Of a DNA stretch of 64,000 nucleotides, positions 21,540 to 33,804 are shown piece by piece (positions within the stretch are counted from its first letter, which is position 1; each line of letters opens with the position of its first letter). The position numbers and the translations under genes are program-made. The notes beneath the pieces are model-generated. The model did not search any database, was not told where the DNA came from, and saw only the letters and a list, made by a program, of their open reading frames with translations. This stretch comes from Embiotoca jacksoni. Taxonomy: Eukaryota > Chordata > Actinopteri > Embiotocidae. Location: assembly GCA_022577435.1 (NCBI GenBank), contig JAKOON010000018.1, positions 7,587,656-7,651,655 on the forward strand. Direction: 5' to 3'.

Positions 21540-22030
21540 CTGTACTCTTCCATCCCTCTCTCCCTAATGCAATGAGTCTGTGGCCCATCAGTCTACGGCC
21601 AGCGACTGCAGTGCTGCATCAGGCCTCTCATTATTCTCTTTGCTTGCTATCCATGCTCGCCTTGCTAACAACGGGAGTGTGTGATCACATTTGGGGCCAT
21701 TGTGTGTCTCCACAAAAGAGCTCTCATAAAGTTCCATATTTTTTTCCTGACACCTGAAGTGGCACAGGGAATTGTTGATTTATACATACTATTAATTAAT
21801 TCATGTGCCAGTACCCCACCCCCCTGGCAGAGGTGAAAACAGGCTATTGGAGCAGAGACAAAACACAAATGAACACCATGGCGGGCCAATTTAGCTAAAT
21901 CACAGCACACATGAAAGAAAGATGATACAAATCCCCTTTTCGGTCCCTGAAATATCAATTTGTGTGGCTTTATGTTTTTTGTTTTTCATGCTGAATTTTT
22001 TCCAGGATCTCCCCTTTCATCCTCCCGTGT
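21540..22030. promoter_or_regulatory. Candidate regulatory element, repeat-poor
   Basis: Unique sequence with CTAATGCAATGAG, CTCATTATTCTCTTTGC, ATTAATTAATTCATG and CCAATTTAGCTAAATC words (homeodomain, POU and SOX-like). No splice-bounded exon. The call rests on sequence texture. Confidence 0.28.
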
Positions 22031-24139
22031 TTCCTGCTTTGGTACACATCAAAGCACCTGCAGATGCAAACTGCAGTCAGGCCATTTTTTTCCTTGGCAC
22101 TGGCACGACTGGCAGAGTGGCAGCAAGCAAAAAAACCAACCTGTTGCTTTTTTTTTTTTTTTTCTCCCTCCTCATCGCCTCTTATTTCTGCCTTTTAAGG
22201 CGTGAGCTCGCTTAAATGTCTTGGAGTTTGCAAATTGTGCAGGCATAAAAAAACAAAACAAAACAAAAAAATACAAAAAGAAAAAGGCAAAGCCAGCCAG
22301 GGCTGCTTCCATCTGTGGCCCTGGAGTGAATCACCAGGGGAAATTGGATGACACTGTAACTAGCAAACGTCAAATACAGCTTTGAATAAAGACCACCGCA
22401 GCACAAGACAGTTCGGGTTGGAACTGCAACTGAGAGAGAAAAAGAGACGGGATTTGAAATGGTTTGTGGGTGTGCATATATGCATGTATGCATAACTGTC
22501 TTTTCTCCATGTGGGCACAATCGCGTGGGCACACACTAACAGGCAAATGAAAATGAAAGTTTTGGAAGACGTGCGGATGACAATGCCCTGACAAGCTGAC
22601 AGCCTGCACATTAAGCAAATCTGACAGGAATTCAATTACAAGACACATCACTTGTCTCCATGTTAAAAACAGATGTCAGTCTTCCTGCCTTGCGACAGCA
22701 TAAAAAGCCGTATTTTTGGGCTGCTAACGTTCCTTTTACCATTTTTCTTTTCCCTTTTTTCATCTGCTGAAGATGTTTTTAAACTGGAAGGGAAGGAAAA
22801 AAGCTGCAAGTTAGAGTCTTTTGAGAGGATTGAAATTAGTCCTCTCCTCATTTAGCATGGCACATTTAGGCTCCTGCTTTGATTTATGCCTCCCGAGGCT
22901 CTGACCAAACACATGTGTAAGTGGTTGTGTGTATGTACAGAGAGAGAGAGGTGGGGAGGGCAGAGGAGAAATACTTCTCACTGTGTGTAGGAGTCATCTG
23001 TGGGTTTAAAGATCTTTGTTTTCATGTGCTAACTGCTGCTCTGATCCTCTGGATCGTACAGTAAGTCTGCTGTGGGTATTTGTTTTGCAGACCTTGTTAA
23101 AATGATGTGTAAACTCATCATCGCATCAGCCGATGGTGCTCATTTGAATGCTAAACTCTTGACAAGATCAGGGATCAGAAAAACCTCTTCATCACATCAT
23201 AAATCAACATTTTTGCACATTAAAAGTAAGAAAAAAAAACACAAAATAGGTGAGAGGTCTTAAAACGTATAATTTATTTTTCCATCTTTATCATAATCCC
23301 CCATAAAGTCAATTGAAATGCAAGGTTTTGTCAGGTAAAGGGTGCCAGGAGGGTAAATGTATTGTCTTTTCGTCTTTTTGTTCAGATGCCGAGGTGAATT
23401 CAGGCCAGACGCTTGATTGTGTTTGTCCTTATGACACGATTGCAGATATCTGGCATTCTCCCCGCAGGCTGTTCGGGGATCAGCCGTCGACCCCCAAGTG
23501 TTACATATAATCTCCCCCCAAAGTCTTGATGAGATTTAAGTCCTCACTCTTCAAAACACCATCAACAGCAGCTCTGGGGGAATTTGAAAAAAGTTGTGGG
23601 GTCGAAAAAAGGAAAGTGTCTCCACATAAACAGATTTCAAATCAGACAGGGATTAAACTCCATGGAAATGTTTTCCTGACTTTGGACATTAGTACATAAT
23701 CCTTCGGCCGTAGAATTGTCACATTCTTCAATTCTCTTGTTTGGAGGGTTCATTTGTGGCCTCAGCCATCCGCTAAAGCTCTGCTGTGCTGTTTGTTACT
23801 GAGGGAGGCTTTTTCAGGACACTCAGATGAATTTGACAGCTTATAGATACTCAACGGTGATCTTCTGCCCTCAATGTTTGACAGGTTCAGATGATGGGAG
23901 AATACACATCAACAAACCTTTTCTGGATGTATTGTTAAGAACAAAAGTAAGCAGTGATTCTTAGACTGTAGATGGGATACGCTGAGCTGAATTGTCCTCT
24001 ACAATTATAGATTTGCAGTTTCCTTTTAGTGTCTACTCAAAATGTGTGATTATATTGCACCTTTTTTTTTTTTTTTTTAATCCTGAAAATATACAGTATA
24101 CCTGCATGTGAATAAAAAAAAAAAACAATACCAACTCAA
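22031..24139. other. Intergenic, nothing firmly recognised
   Basis: Contains T and A runs (22148-22163, 24063-24078), a GA-rich spot at 22940-22952 and unique sequence. 22570-22660, with CAATTACAAG and ATTAAGCAAATC words, may be regulatory. No exon supported. Confidence 0.3.
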
Positions 24140-24500
24140 GGAGTATTGATTAATATCTGTGAGTTTATTGTAGCTATTTATGTCTCGCTAAAGCTAAGAC
24201 CCAAAGAATTAGCACATTTTGTGTTCATTTTCATTTCATTTTTGTGTCAAGTCAAAATGGTGTCATTCAGTAAAGTCACTCTTTCCTTTTCGTTTATGGA
24301 AGTCCATCTGAAAATAATCCCAACATTAATCAGATATTAGGCCTCAAAAAGCGGTACGTTTGGGAGTGTATCTGTTTGATTGACAGGCCTGTGGTGCAGT
24401 CAGGTGTCCGCTGAAGGTGGGCGGGGCATAGTGTCCTGGGGTTTCCAATCAGATTGAGTCTGAGTCACTGATCCACCAGCTCGTCCAAATATAGTCACTG
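24140..24500 (-). repeat. Interspersed repeat family A, copy 2 (inverted)
   Basis: The reverse complement aligns with 20560-21060. Blocks include CTCGTCCAAATATAGTCAC, CCAATCAGATTGAGTC, GACAGGCCTGTGGTGCAGTC and CCATCTGAAAATAATCCC. The last block is also shared with copy 4 (about 48150). Confidence 0.65.
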
Positions 24501-26009
24501 GCTCTAAAATATGTCTGAAACAAGCACGGATAATGTACTTTTGATGAGCATCATCCGAGTTATTGTGTCAATATCTGTGCCGGCTCAAGCTTCTAACAAA
24601 CACAAGCTGTGTGCACACATCCAGGCAACTACACACCGAGCCCCGCCTCCTTGCCTGCAGCTCCGAGACACAGACACACACGCTCTGTCAGGCTGTTCAG
24701 TTTCTACAGGAATTAACAACAACCCGCGACTCTCCTGGTTAATTTCTGGCATCGGCTCATTTCAATCAGATTTGTATAAAATATCTTCCTCTGAGTTACT
24801 TGAAGAATTTTGCCCACCCACCCACACACACACTTTATTTGCTGAACAAAATATAAAGTATTTTTTATGACTAGCCTGACATTTTTCTCACTATACCTCA
24901 ACAATAACAATAAATATAGCAACTTTTATGAAAAATAAATTGTTCTGTAGATAGTTCTCTAACTCTTGTGATAAAAATATTGCTCTGAAACTTAATTCTG
25001 GGTTCTGTAAATAGTTTCCTTGAAACTTTGCAATTGCTGATGAACCCGTGTCGATTTCAGGCTTAAATGAACGAGTTCAGCTTAGTTCCTGCCCACTTCT
25101 GGTCTAAGCCCCGCCCCCTCTGAGTACAGGTACGGCTACAGATAATTTAGTTGTTTAACAGATACAGATAATGGTGCACTCGCTCGTCCCTATTAGATGC
25201 AGTGATGCACAAGTTTGAAAAAAAAAATTGAGTTTATGAATGGAAGGAACAAAACTCTACTCCTGACACACAGGGGAACAAGCAGCAGCAATCCAGTGCT
25301 CAAAGCTGCTCTCAGACATCCAACTATGTCTGAATATAGATTTAAAGTCAGTTTTCACTGACTGCAAGTAACCAGTTTAAAACTAGAATCTGGGTTTAGC
25401 AATGTAGTCACTAGGGGAAGGTTGAAGTTTGACATTCTGTCAGGTTTACTCACACAAACATGTCTCTGAGTGTGTGTCCAAGTGTCTCAGCGTTAATATG
25501 ATACAAAGAGGTGTGAGCTAGTTTAATCAGCAGAGAGCCCACGCACAGCGGGAGTACAATAACTCACTGATGCAAAGTCCTCATAAGGAAGAGGGAACAG
25601 GAAAGACATAAATACGACAGGCACAGCAAGATCTTTCTATGGAACAATACTTTTATTCTCATTGGACTGTTATTTCTGTATTTCTTTTAGTTCACAATTG
25701 AATAGACAGCAGCTAAATGGTGATTTTGTAAAACATGCCTCCATCACTGAAGTATCTCTTACTCTTAATGCCTTAAACATGAGTAGATCTCTTGGCTCCT
25801 ATTGCATCATTCAATAGGCAAACCTGATCATGATTATTTCCAGTAATACAACACAGTATAGCTGAGGTGTGACCATTAGTGAATGTGTCTTGAGGGAGGA
25901 TGGTGGAGAGCGTGGACACCGTGTCAACAGCTGATGGTAAAAGGTATTAAAGGTGAATTTAATCATGGGAGCACTTGAGGGTGGCAACTGACTGCTGCGC
26001 ATATCAATA
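24501..26009. other. Intergenic with possible repeat traces
   Basis: 24950-25180 (for example CTGCCCACTTCTGGTCTAAG next to a CCCCGCCCCC box) resembles an interspersed repeat but has no second copy in the window that I can align. No gene supported. Confidence 0.3.
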
Positions 26010-26320
26010 CTCCATATTCCTCTGACTGAGTGGGTGTAATGAGAGGTTTCATTTACAGAGAGTTATCTGATTAAATTCACCCCACTCCGGCAGAGTTTGT
26101 GTCAGTGCAGAGACGACCGGAGAAGCTTTATGATCTTGAGATATGAGAGGCCGAAGCTCATGCAAAATTTAAAATTAAACTGCGAGCGCTTCTTCTCCTT
26201 GAATATGTAGCTGATGATTACAGCTCATAATTGCTTGAATTGGATAAAAATCACATGTTCATCAGAAGAACTGGCTTAAATTGCCTCTTGAGCTGCAGGC
26301 TCACTGACCTCTGCGAGGAG
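26010..26320. promoter_or_regulatory. Candidate regulatory element, repeat-poor
   Basis: Unique stretch with TCTGATTAAATTC, GCTGATGATTACAGC and CATAATTGCTTGAATTGG. This density of homeodomain and MEIS/PBX-like words with no open frame is typical of vertebrate enhancers. Not proven. Confidence 0.3.
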
Positions 26321-26739
26321 ATACAGTGTGAGGTTTTTGCAGCCAACCGGCTTTGTCAAGAGTTCAGTAAAAGATGCACCACAACAATCATGTCATGTAG
26401 CTCTTAAGTCTGCAGTGTTAAATAAATATGAATAGTTGTTAAAATATTTAAAAAAAAAAAAAATTGTATATGCAACCGCCGTTCGTCCTTATTTCGCATT
26501 ACAGAATTTGAATTACTCATTACAAGCAGGCACTTTACTGGTACCTGTTTGTAATGCGTTACTCCCATCAGGTGTTTGGTAATTCACCTAAAAGCTTTTT
26601 GCCAGCTGCCATTAAACTACATAAGGTGAAGGGAACATAAGGGCAAATAATCGATGAATAGTCGAATAGTGCTGAGTGAATTTTGAATATTATTTTTGCT
26701 TGTAATGCCCATCTCTAATGCAACAAATATATTGTGTCA
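26321..26739. other. Intergenic, repeat-like
   Basis: 26500-26720 carries phrases seen in common vertebrate repeats (TAATGCGTTACT, AATCGATGAATAGTCGAATAG). No gene. Confidence 0.3.
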
Positions 26740-27525
26740 ATACGAGGGTGGATCATAAACTTCCAACACTGCTCCAGTTTCAAACGAACGGAGCACAGCA
26801 CCGCGACATGCACAGACCGGGGTGAGTTTATAACCTCTGTGAGTAAGTTACCTCGCTTGTTCAACATCTGCGCTTGTGTTAGATGCGGTGTTGTGACCAC
26901 TGATGTGCATTTGCACCACGGACTTGTGCAGAGAGCACACATCAAATTTCAACAGAGCCCCTTCAAATGCTTCAGAAAGCCTACGGCAATGAAGCAATGA
27001 GCCGGGCGATGTGCTTTGAGTGGCATTTACATTTCAAGATGGGAGAATGCCATTGTCTGAGACTGAAGGAGATGCATTAGGTGAGGAGTGCAACTTGGTG
27101 GGTTTTGTTTGACATTTACAGGGTTGTGCACCATGAATTTGTCCCCCAGGATCAGACTGTCAATGCGGAGTTCTCCTGGGACGTTTTGAGGGAAAACAAA
27201 CGACCTGAACTTTGGCTTAATCACTCTCCAACAAGACAATACGCCCATTCACAGTGCGTTGAAAACAACACCAGCAACAACAGCATTGTTGCTCCCCACC
27301 ACTTCTAGATTCAGCTGCCCGTGACTTCTTTTTGTTCGCAAAAAAATTTGACACAAAGTTTGATGTACGCTTTCTGCTCAAGTTTGAGGTCTAAGGTGAA
27401 ATTGCAAATCAGCACACTAGTGGTCAAACTTGAATACTACTTTGAAAAGACATTTTGTTCCCCTGCTCCATGCATGTAACAGTGCTGCGCTTCGTTTGCG
27501 GTCAACGGGAGCAGTCTGAGATGTT
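26740..27525 (+). mobile_element. Decayed mariner transposon, copy 1
   Basis: The left edge ACGAGGGTGGATCATAAAC resembles mariner terminal repeats. Transposase pieces remain in order: MLQKAYGNEAMSRAMCFEWH (from 26967), VHHEFVPQDQTVNAEFSWDV (from about 27123), QQDNTPIHSA (around the second catalytic Asp, 27235) and, after a frame change, SAARDFFLFAKKFD (third Asp, 27323). This matches the D,D34D mariner signature. The region expected to carry the first catalytic Asp (GDEKW-type) is missing between 27050 and 27120, and stops and frameshifts break the rest. The element cannot encode an active enzyme. It shares a 3' flank (CAGTGCTGCG... AGCAGTCTGAGA) with copy 2. Confidence 0.85.
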
Positions 27526-27597
27526 TTTTATTTATATATATTTATATAAACAGCACTTGCTATTAGACGTTGAAATCTAGAGTGCAGATTTACATAT
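27526..27597. other. A+T-rich spacer
   Basis: ATTTATATATATTTATATAAA-type sequence between the mariner relic and the next repeat; nothing else seen. Confidence 0.4.
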
Positions 27598-27900
27598 CGA
27601 TGGTAGGGACATGTCCCTACCAATATTTTGGGAGGACAGACTTGTCCCTACCAATATATGCACAAGCTAGTTTTTGTAACCTTTTAAGCACAGCCATACC
27701 CATCATTAAGGTTAAGGTATTTTTTATTAGTCCAATAATTGACTGAAATAACTGCTTTGGTGCTGCAAAGATATTGTACAATGCCAAGATAGTTGACTCC
27801 CTCTTACAGTCTATGTTCCGATCGCTGGCGGTGAACCATCTTGTCGTTAACTCAACATGGTGTTTCTGTGTCTCCACCGACGCTGAGACCAAACCTACAA
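27598..27900. repeat. Repeat-like segment opening with an 18-bp palindrome
   Basis: GTAGGGACATGTCCCTAC (27603-27620) is a perfect palindrome. The phrase TTGTCCCTACCAATAT recurs about 31 bp later, giving a small tandem duplication. The remainder resembles a dispersed fish repeat, but no second full copy lies in the window. The palindrome contains a consensus p53 decamer GGACATGTCC and the duplicate contains another, AGACTTGTCC (27638-27647). Confidence 0.4.
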
Positions 27901-28859
27901 CCTTGACCTTCAGGATTTTACCAAGTTACACATGAATTAATTTGTTAGCAGACATGAAACCACAGCTCCCATTCCCCAGATCTCTACTTTAAAGTCTTTT
28001 CTTCAAGCGTTTAGCTGCAATCTGCTGTTTAATCATTCAGTCTTAACCGTAAAATAGTCTGAACCAGCTTGACCTGCCTGAAGGCTTCTGTTGAGACACA
28101 ATTATATCTAAACACAAGGAGTGAACCACACAACATACTGTTGAGTGTATGCAGCATTTTTTTGAAATTTCAGTGAGACTTCGAAGGAGGTTTCATTTAT
28201 TTGTTCTCTTCTGCTCTCTATTTATTTATTATCAATCACTTTGGGACTCCATACAACAGGCGCCTGTTTTCAGTCAACGTCGCTGCGCGGAGCGAACGAA
28301 TCGGTCGAACTCACGTTAACTTCTCTTCACGTCGCTCTTTTTTCTGATTCTCCTCACATATCTGTGTCCGGCTGCTGCGAGCTGATAACAAATGGAAACA
28401 ATAACCATAAACACATCATACAAATAAAAAAATTGCCTTCCCGAACACTTTGCACTCCCCTTCATCATTTTAAAAGTGTAGAGCCCAGTCAGGCATAAAC
28501 AGATCCTAAGGAGAAACAAAGACTATAAAAACCAAAGAGATGTGCTGCTGCAGATAAACACAACAGACAGACTGTGGGGAAGCAAAGCAGCTTTCAGTGC
28601 CCTGGGGGATTTCTTTTTTTCTTTTTTTTTTTTTTTAAAGAGAGAGAAAAGGGTTTGTTGTGAGCTGTTGGACGTCCACTTAACTGAAGTAAACAGCATC
28701 ATAAAATCAACATATACATAGAACAAACAATGCCATAAAACAAATAAGCAATGCAGATAACTAACCTAATTGCTGCGGGGGTATATCATAAAAGCAAGGA
28801 ATTGTGTTTTTAAAGTTTCAATCCCGTTCGACATAAAGGTGAATGGCTTTGTTAATCTT
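27901..28859. other. Intergenic, nothing recognised
   Basis: No exon supported. A T-rich run with C interruptions is at 28612-28636. Confidence 0.35.
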
Positions 28860-29060
28860 CACCATTCATTATTAAAATGTTGTTATTTAATTTAGGCCCC
28901 GGAGTTGTTGATGCATACCCCAACCCACATTATCCTCTGCAGATAAGCATGGGTTATTGCCGGCTAATATAATCAATATTAATTACAGCAGAATTAGCGA
29001 TTCAGAATGCTGCTTATCGTCCATCATTCCCAGCGTGTAGTTTTATATCTCTTTTCAAGC
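28860..29060. promoter_or_regulatory. Candidate regulatory element with dense homeodomain words
   Basis: GGCTAATATAATCAATATT followed directly by AATTACAGCAGAATTAGCG (28962-28999) gives four or five TAAT/ATTA cores plus an ATCAAT (PBX-like) word in 40 bases. Flanking words are GCAGATAAG (GATA) and TGCTTATCG. There is no open frame and no relation to the repeats described here. Of the non-coding stretches, this one most resembles an ultraconserved enhancer. Confidence 0.35.
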
Positions 29061-29154
29061 CGTACAGTCATTTCATCATCAGAGTGAATCATCATGCTGG
29101 AGCTGTAAGCCATTTTTACAGCAGGCAAAACCAGTTTTTAATTTGAAGATCTTT

Positions 29155-29250
29155 CTTCTCTTCTCTTCTCTTCTCTTCTCTTCTCTTCTCTTCTCTTCTC
29201 TTCTCTTCTCTTCTCCTCTCCTCTCCTCTCCTCTCCTCTCCTCTCCTCTC
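29155..29250. repeat. Compound pentanucleotide repeat (TTCTC)n-(CTCTC)n
   Basis: A pure pyrimidine tract of about 19 units. The first two-thirds are TTCTC and the last third CTCTC, a clean switch at about 29216. The purine strand could form a triplex. Confidence 0.95.
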
Positions 29251-29599
29251 TGTCAAATGCGTTGTTGTAACTAAATGTCCATTCGAGCTGACCTTTTTCT
29301 GCCGATGACTCATGGGCCTCTTTCTGAGCTCCTGTTGTGATGAGTCAGCAGACAATCACCACTGATCGCTCCAAATATCACATCCTGTCAACTGAGACAA
29401 CAACAGAAGCTCCACTGGGGTTTGGGGGAAGAAGGGAAAAATCAGCTTTTATACGGGAGGGAGGTTATTTTTTTCTCAGCTGTGAGCTCAAAGACTGATT
29501 ACTGTGTTTTGCTGTGTTGTAAGTAACAATCGTCACCATTTGGCAGTGCACATAATTCCCCAAGTGCAGCGCTCTTCTTTCATCAATTGACATTACAAA

Positions 29600-30110
29600 C
29601 TAGTGATATTGGCACTTCAGGAAAGCTTCGTAAACACCTGGTTGCTGCCTCATCTTCTGGTCCACGCTCAGTTTGTTTCAAGTGGAAACCAACTGTGAGG
29701 TCATCCATTGTTTTGTGAACTGACGTTTTGTAGTTCGGAATTCTGGCTGTCGTCATCTTTGTTTTTTTTTTTAGATATTTGTGACCATACAGTATATGGA
29801 GGAGCTGAGGAGGAATGAGCAGTGGATCTGATTCAATCTGACTGGGATCCTGACTAGACACACCCCCAAACATACCTCTCTTTGAAGCCTAATATCGAAT
29901 TAATTATGACATTATTTTCAGATGGACAACCAAAAAACTAGAAAGAAGGAGTGACTTTAGTGAATGACACCATAATAACTTTTAATTACTTTCAGAAACA
30001 ATTATTGACATTATATTTCAGGAGAGAAGATGAATGGGAGTCTATGGAGCCAGAGACTTTTTTGAAGCCATAGCAGATAAAGGCACTTCTGCATTGGCTT
30101 CACTTTTCAG
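29600..30110 (+). repeat. Interspersed repeat family A, copy 3
   Basis: Aligns with 20560-21060 (CATTGTTTTGTGAACTGACG, TTGTGACCATACAGTATATGG, TTATTTTCAGATGGACAACC). At its right end, GAATGGGAGTCTATGGAGCC is the reverse complement of a block at the start of copy 4 (about 48030). This copy is the longest, so it may define most of the family. Confidence 0.65.
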
Positions 30111-33100
30111 ATCTGGACTCTACGTCCATGTTTCTCCTCAGAACGTCTCAGTAGGACATGATGGAGACGGTTTGACCCTGAAGGATGAATTCCCAATGCA
30201 CAAACCTGCGAACGAGGACGATGCCCTACCGGCACTGCTCCCATCAACTCCGTCTGAATCTCTGAAGCTGTGGGTGGTGATTTAATTGTATAATTCCATT
30301 TATTTAATCATCATATGAATGTCAGCGTAAAGATATTTAAAATAAAATTAGGTGCACACATAATTACACTCAACACTTTAATTCGTTTGATGAAAGTTAA
30401 TTTACATTCCTGCTTTTCGGTGAAACTGTTTCAGGATAACACGTCGCCATTAGCAACGACGGTAGAAAAACAAAACTCGAGAGTCTCAGAGTTTATGTAT
30501 TTCTGAGAAAATAATCTGTGGTACATTACGACAATACATCGACCCATAATAGTGTACCAATGCAGTTAATGCACTAAAACATTTAAACCACCAGTGTGGC
30601 TTTAAACCGTGTTTGGGGGAAATATGGGAGGCATATTTGTATGCATATACGGGCTTCATGTGTCCTGGTTTGTGTATGCGCTGTGTGTACCGTGTGCATT
30701 GATGTGTGAGGTCAGTCCGACTGCATGTGCAGCAGCTTTAATGCATTTTATTAAGGCAAATGAAAGGCAGCGGGGTCGTAGTGTCACCGTGGTTAACATA
30801 AGTGTTTTGGTATTTGGGCGCGGCTGAAGTGCTGAAAGGTCAAACTCATTGTAACGCTACTTTTAATATGTGGCAGGACGACGACCTTCACCTCACCGTT
30901 GTCCTCCATGTCTCTGACTCACAAACAAGACTCGTGGCTTGTGCAAGAGGAAACGTGTGCTTTTCAGTAGGCGAGCAGTGTAAGGTATCTGACGCTGGGC
31001 TCTTTAAGGAGGAAAGAATTAAGTTGGTGAGTTTCTGAACTGCTCTCTGGGGAATTGCAGGCTTGCGTACAGTAAAAAAAAAAAAAAAAAAAAAAAAAAG
31101 AAAGGGGGATTTTATTGATTGCCTGATGGAAATGTGGCCTCTTTGGTTCTCTCCATCGTGGTGTGTTTCGTCAGCTCGGTCGCTGTTTGTCACAGCTCCT
31201 CCTGGAACATGGTTGCTCTCCTCCCACAGTTTCTCTTTTCATGTGTTCTGCTATTCTTTACTGTTTTCACACCTGTCTCCGTGCTGCTCATACTGACGTC
31301 ATTGTGTGTATGTTGTTGTTTTTGCTTTTCACCAAGAATACATTTCAAGTCCTTCAGGAACAATGAATGCCACACGGAAGGCAGTGACTATTGCATGTAT
31401 AATATATCTCCATTGTTATTCTTTTGATCTTTGATTTGCTCCTTTTCTCTGTTATGTTGGCTTTTTCTTTCTCTGCCTCTTTTCTCTTGACATTTGTGCT
31501 GCTTGACGTCCTTTACGAAGTAACATTTGTCGTCATAGTATTTATTTATACTACAGAAAACTACACTGAAACAGAAAACGTCAGAAATATACGGAATCTA
31601 ATTTCTAACGATGTAAATAATCTGTCTGTTTCTCCTGTGTTCTCCAAGAAAGAAAGAGGAAAAACTCACATTGCAGGAGGTGCAGCTGTCCTGACATTTA
31701 AACTTTCACAGTACATGTATTTGACTGAAACTGCTCTGCCCACTGTGATATCATGTTACTGTGAGCACACCCTGTATGGATCCATGTTGTCCTCAGAGAG
31801 GTGTACTGACAGAGTGACATAACCCAGTGAGTTTCTATTGGATGATTACACCTCTGATGCGCCTGTTAACAACATGATAACCCGATACGGGATCTGAAAG
31901 TTACTGCAACCTGAGACCTCAAAGGTGCATCACGGCAGCACGACATCACAGATGATGTAGTCACTGGGAGAGTAAATGTATGGAGTAGAGGGTTTTAACC
32001 CTTTCTAAACCATTACTGACCAATCAGCTCTTCAGAATGAAAGTATCCGCTTTATCTAAAACATTATAACAGTAACATAATTTGATACAAATCAAACTAT
32101 GGATGACAAAAACAGAGAAATAATAGACATTCAACAGAAAGAAACAAAACAGAATGGTGATAAATGAAAATAAAGTTAATTTAATCTGCTTAGACCCTTC
32201 AGAGTTTGATATTTTAAAGTTAAGTCTTTAAACTTTGAATGGGACCAATTTGACAAATGTCTAATTGCTAATTAGCATTAAGCACAAATGATGCACTATA
32301 TTAAACCCATATGATCCAGTGGGTTGTTAGACATGTGGACAAAGTCCAATATTATTACAACTGGACCAGTTAGATTGACTATAATCATCTGTAATACAAT
32401 ATATTGACAATACTGAGAAATATGTAGTTTGTCATGTGGTTGGATACCATCTCTACTGCTGTGTAACCACTTGAAGTTACTACACAAGGAAATCATTTGT
32501 TACTTTGCAGATGGGCCAACTTTTATCCCTGAGCTTATTTTATCTCAACCTCGTCTCCACGTTGGGTTCGTTCCACCATGTGTTCTCCACTTCAATAAAA
32601 GACCTTTATTCGACTCAGTAAATAATGGACTTATAGCTATTTACATGTTGTTACTGTACATACCATGGACCCCCTTTGGAAATGCTGACTAGCGTAGAAA
32701 AAAATAAACATAACTCTCATAACGTCACAGCATGGGGATAAAATGTCCGTGTTTTGACTCTCAGTCTAAATATGTGACGATGCTGACATCAACCTTTATA
32801 TCAGACCATATGGTTTCACGAGGCTGCAGCGCCCTTTAGCATGTTATGACCATGGACCATATTAAATTTCCCTTGGTTCTTCCCACAGCCATACATATTT
32901 AATATAGGAGCATATGGTTGTCATCGGAGGAGGTCAGGCTAGAGGCATAGCTGTAGCTGTGTCCTGTTGGCTATACATCTGCCCTGCCTCCTTGGATGGG
33001 GTGAAAGTAGGAGGGAGGGAAGAAGAGAACGGCCTGCTGAGGGAACTGTTCATAAAATTAAATTCAAATTCAACCAAAATAAAACTTCAAGTGTAATTTA

Positions 33101-33226
33101 TTAAAGCATTATTGTCTTCCTCAATTATGTGAGATTTAAATCCTGTCTTGTAATACCACTTTGCACATTAAGGTGCGATAGTGAGTCACTGCAGTGTCCA
33201 GGAAGTCTGCCCTCAGTACAACTCAA
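30111..33226. other. Intergenic, no gene supported
   Basis: Several open frames between 31060 and 31830 read as hydrophobic strings, but they overlap in different frames of T-rich DNA and resemble no family. An A run is at 31074-31099. The rest shows nothing recognisable. Confidence 0.3.
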
Positions 33227-33804
33227 AGGCTTTGTTTAGACTGCAGGCAAATCTGATTTTTTTTCTCAAATCAGATCTTTAAGACAGACTGTCCGCTCTG
33301 CTATTTGCAAGTAAACAGACCGGATCGAATTTGGTCTGTCCAGACATCACCAACTTATCTGTGTGGGTTGCTGTGGTAACGACGTACACACAGCTATGCT
33401 GGTGATGCGGCTTCCTACCACGGAAGACAGACGGTTTATTTCAGCTTCTGTCTGTGGACTGTTTTTGTCGTTGTCCTCCACAGTGCCAAAATTGACACTT
33501 TCTGATAGCGCTCTGCTGGCGGTAGCGTCGAGTTTGCTCACTCTGTCTCTCTGGAAATGACGTTGTCACTGTGTGTCGCGTTACAAGTGATGCCAGGAAG
33601 CGGATCTGAGCCAGCAGAGCGTCCAGACTGAGACGCATCTGTAGAAATGTGATTGGAATCGCATTTCAAACCACATCCAAATCTGGCCTGGATTCGAATT
33701 GCAGAAATCGCATTTCATGTGGTTTTTTTTTGCTGTTCAGACTTTCAAAAATCAATCTGGATATGACAAAAATCTGATTTGGTTTGGCAGTCTGAACATG
33801 GCCT
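33227..33804. mobile_element. Non-autonomous inverted-repeat DNA element (MITE-like)
   Basis: The left end AGGCTTTGTTTAGACTGCAG and the right end, read in reverse complement, AGGCCATGTTCAGACTGCCA form imperfect terminal inverted repeats that extend inward (CAAATCTGATTTTT against AAATCAGATTTTTG). Total length is 578 bp. The interior has no transposase. Both ends and subterminal parts (CAGATCTGATTT-like words) resemble fish hAT-type MITEs, but the flanking duplication is not readable, so the superfamily is uncertain. Confidence 0.6.

Noticed and set aside
31063..31822. Hydrophobic frames that look like membrane proteins
   Set aside because: T-rich DNA yields Leu/Phe/Val strings; three frames overlap and none resembles a known transporter or receptor.
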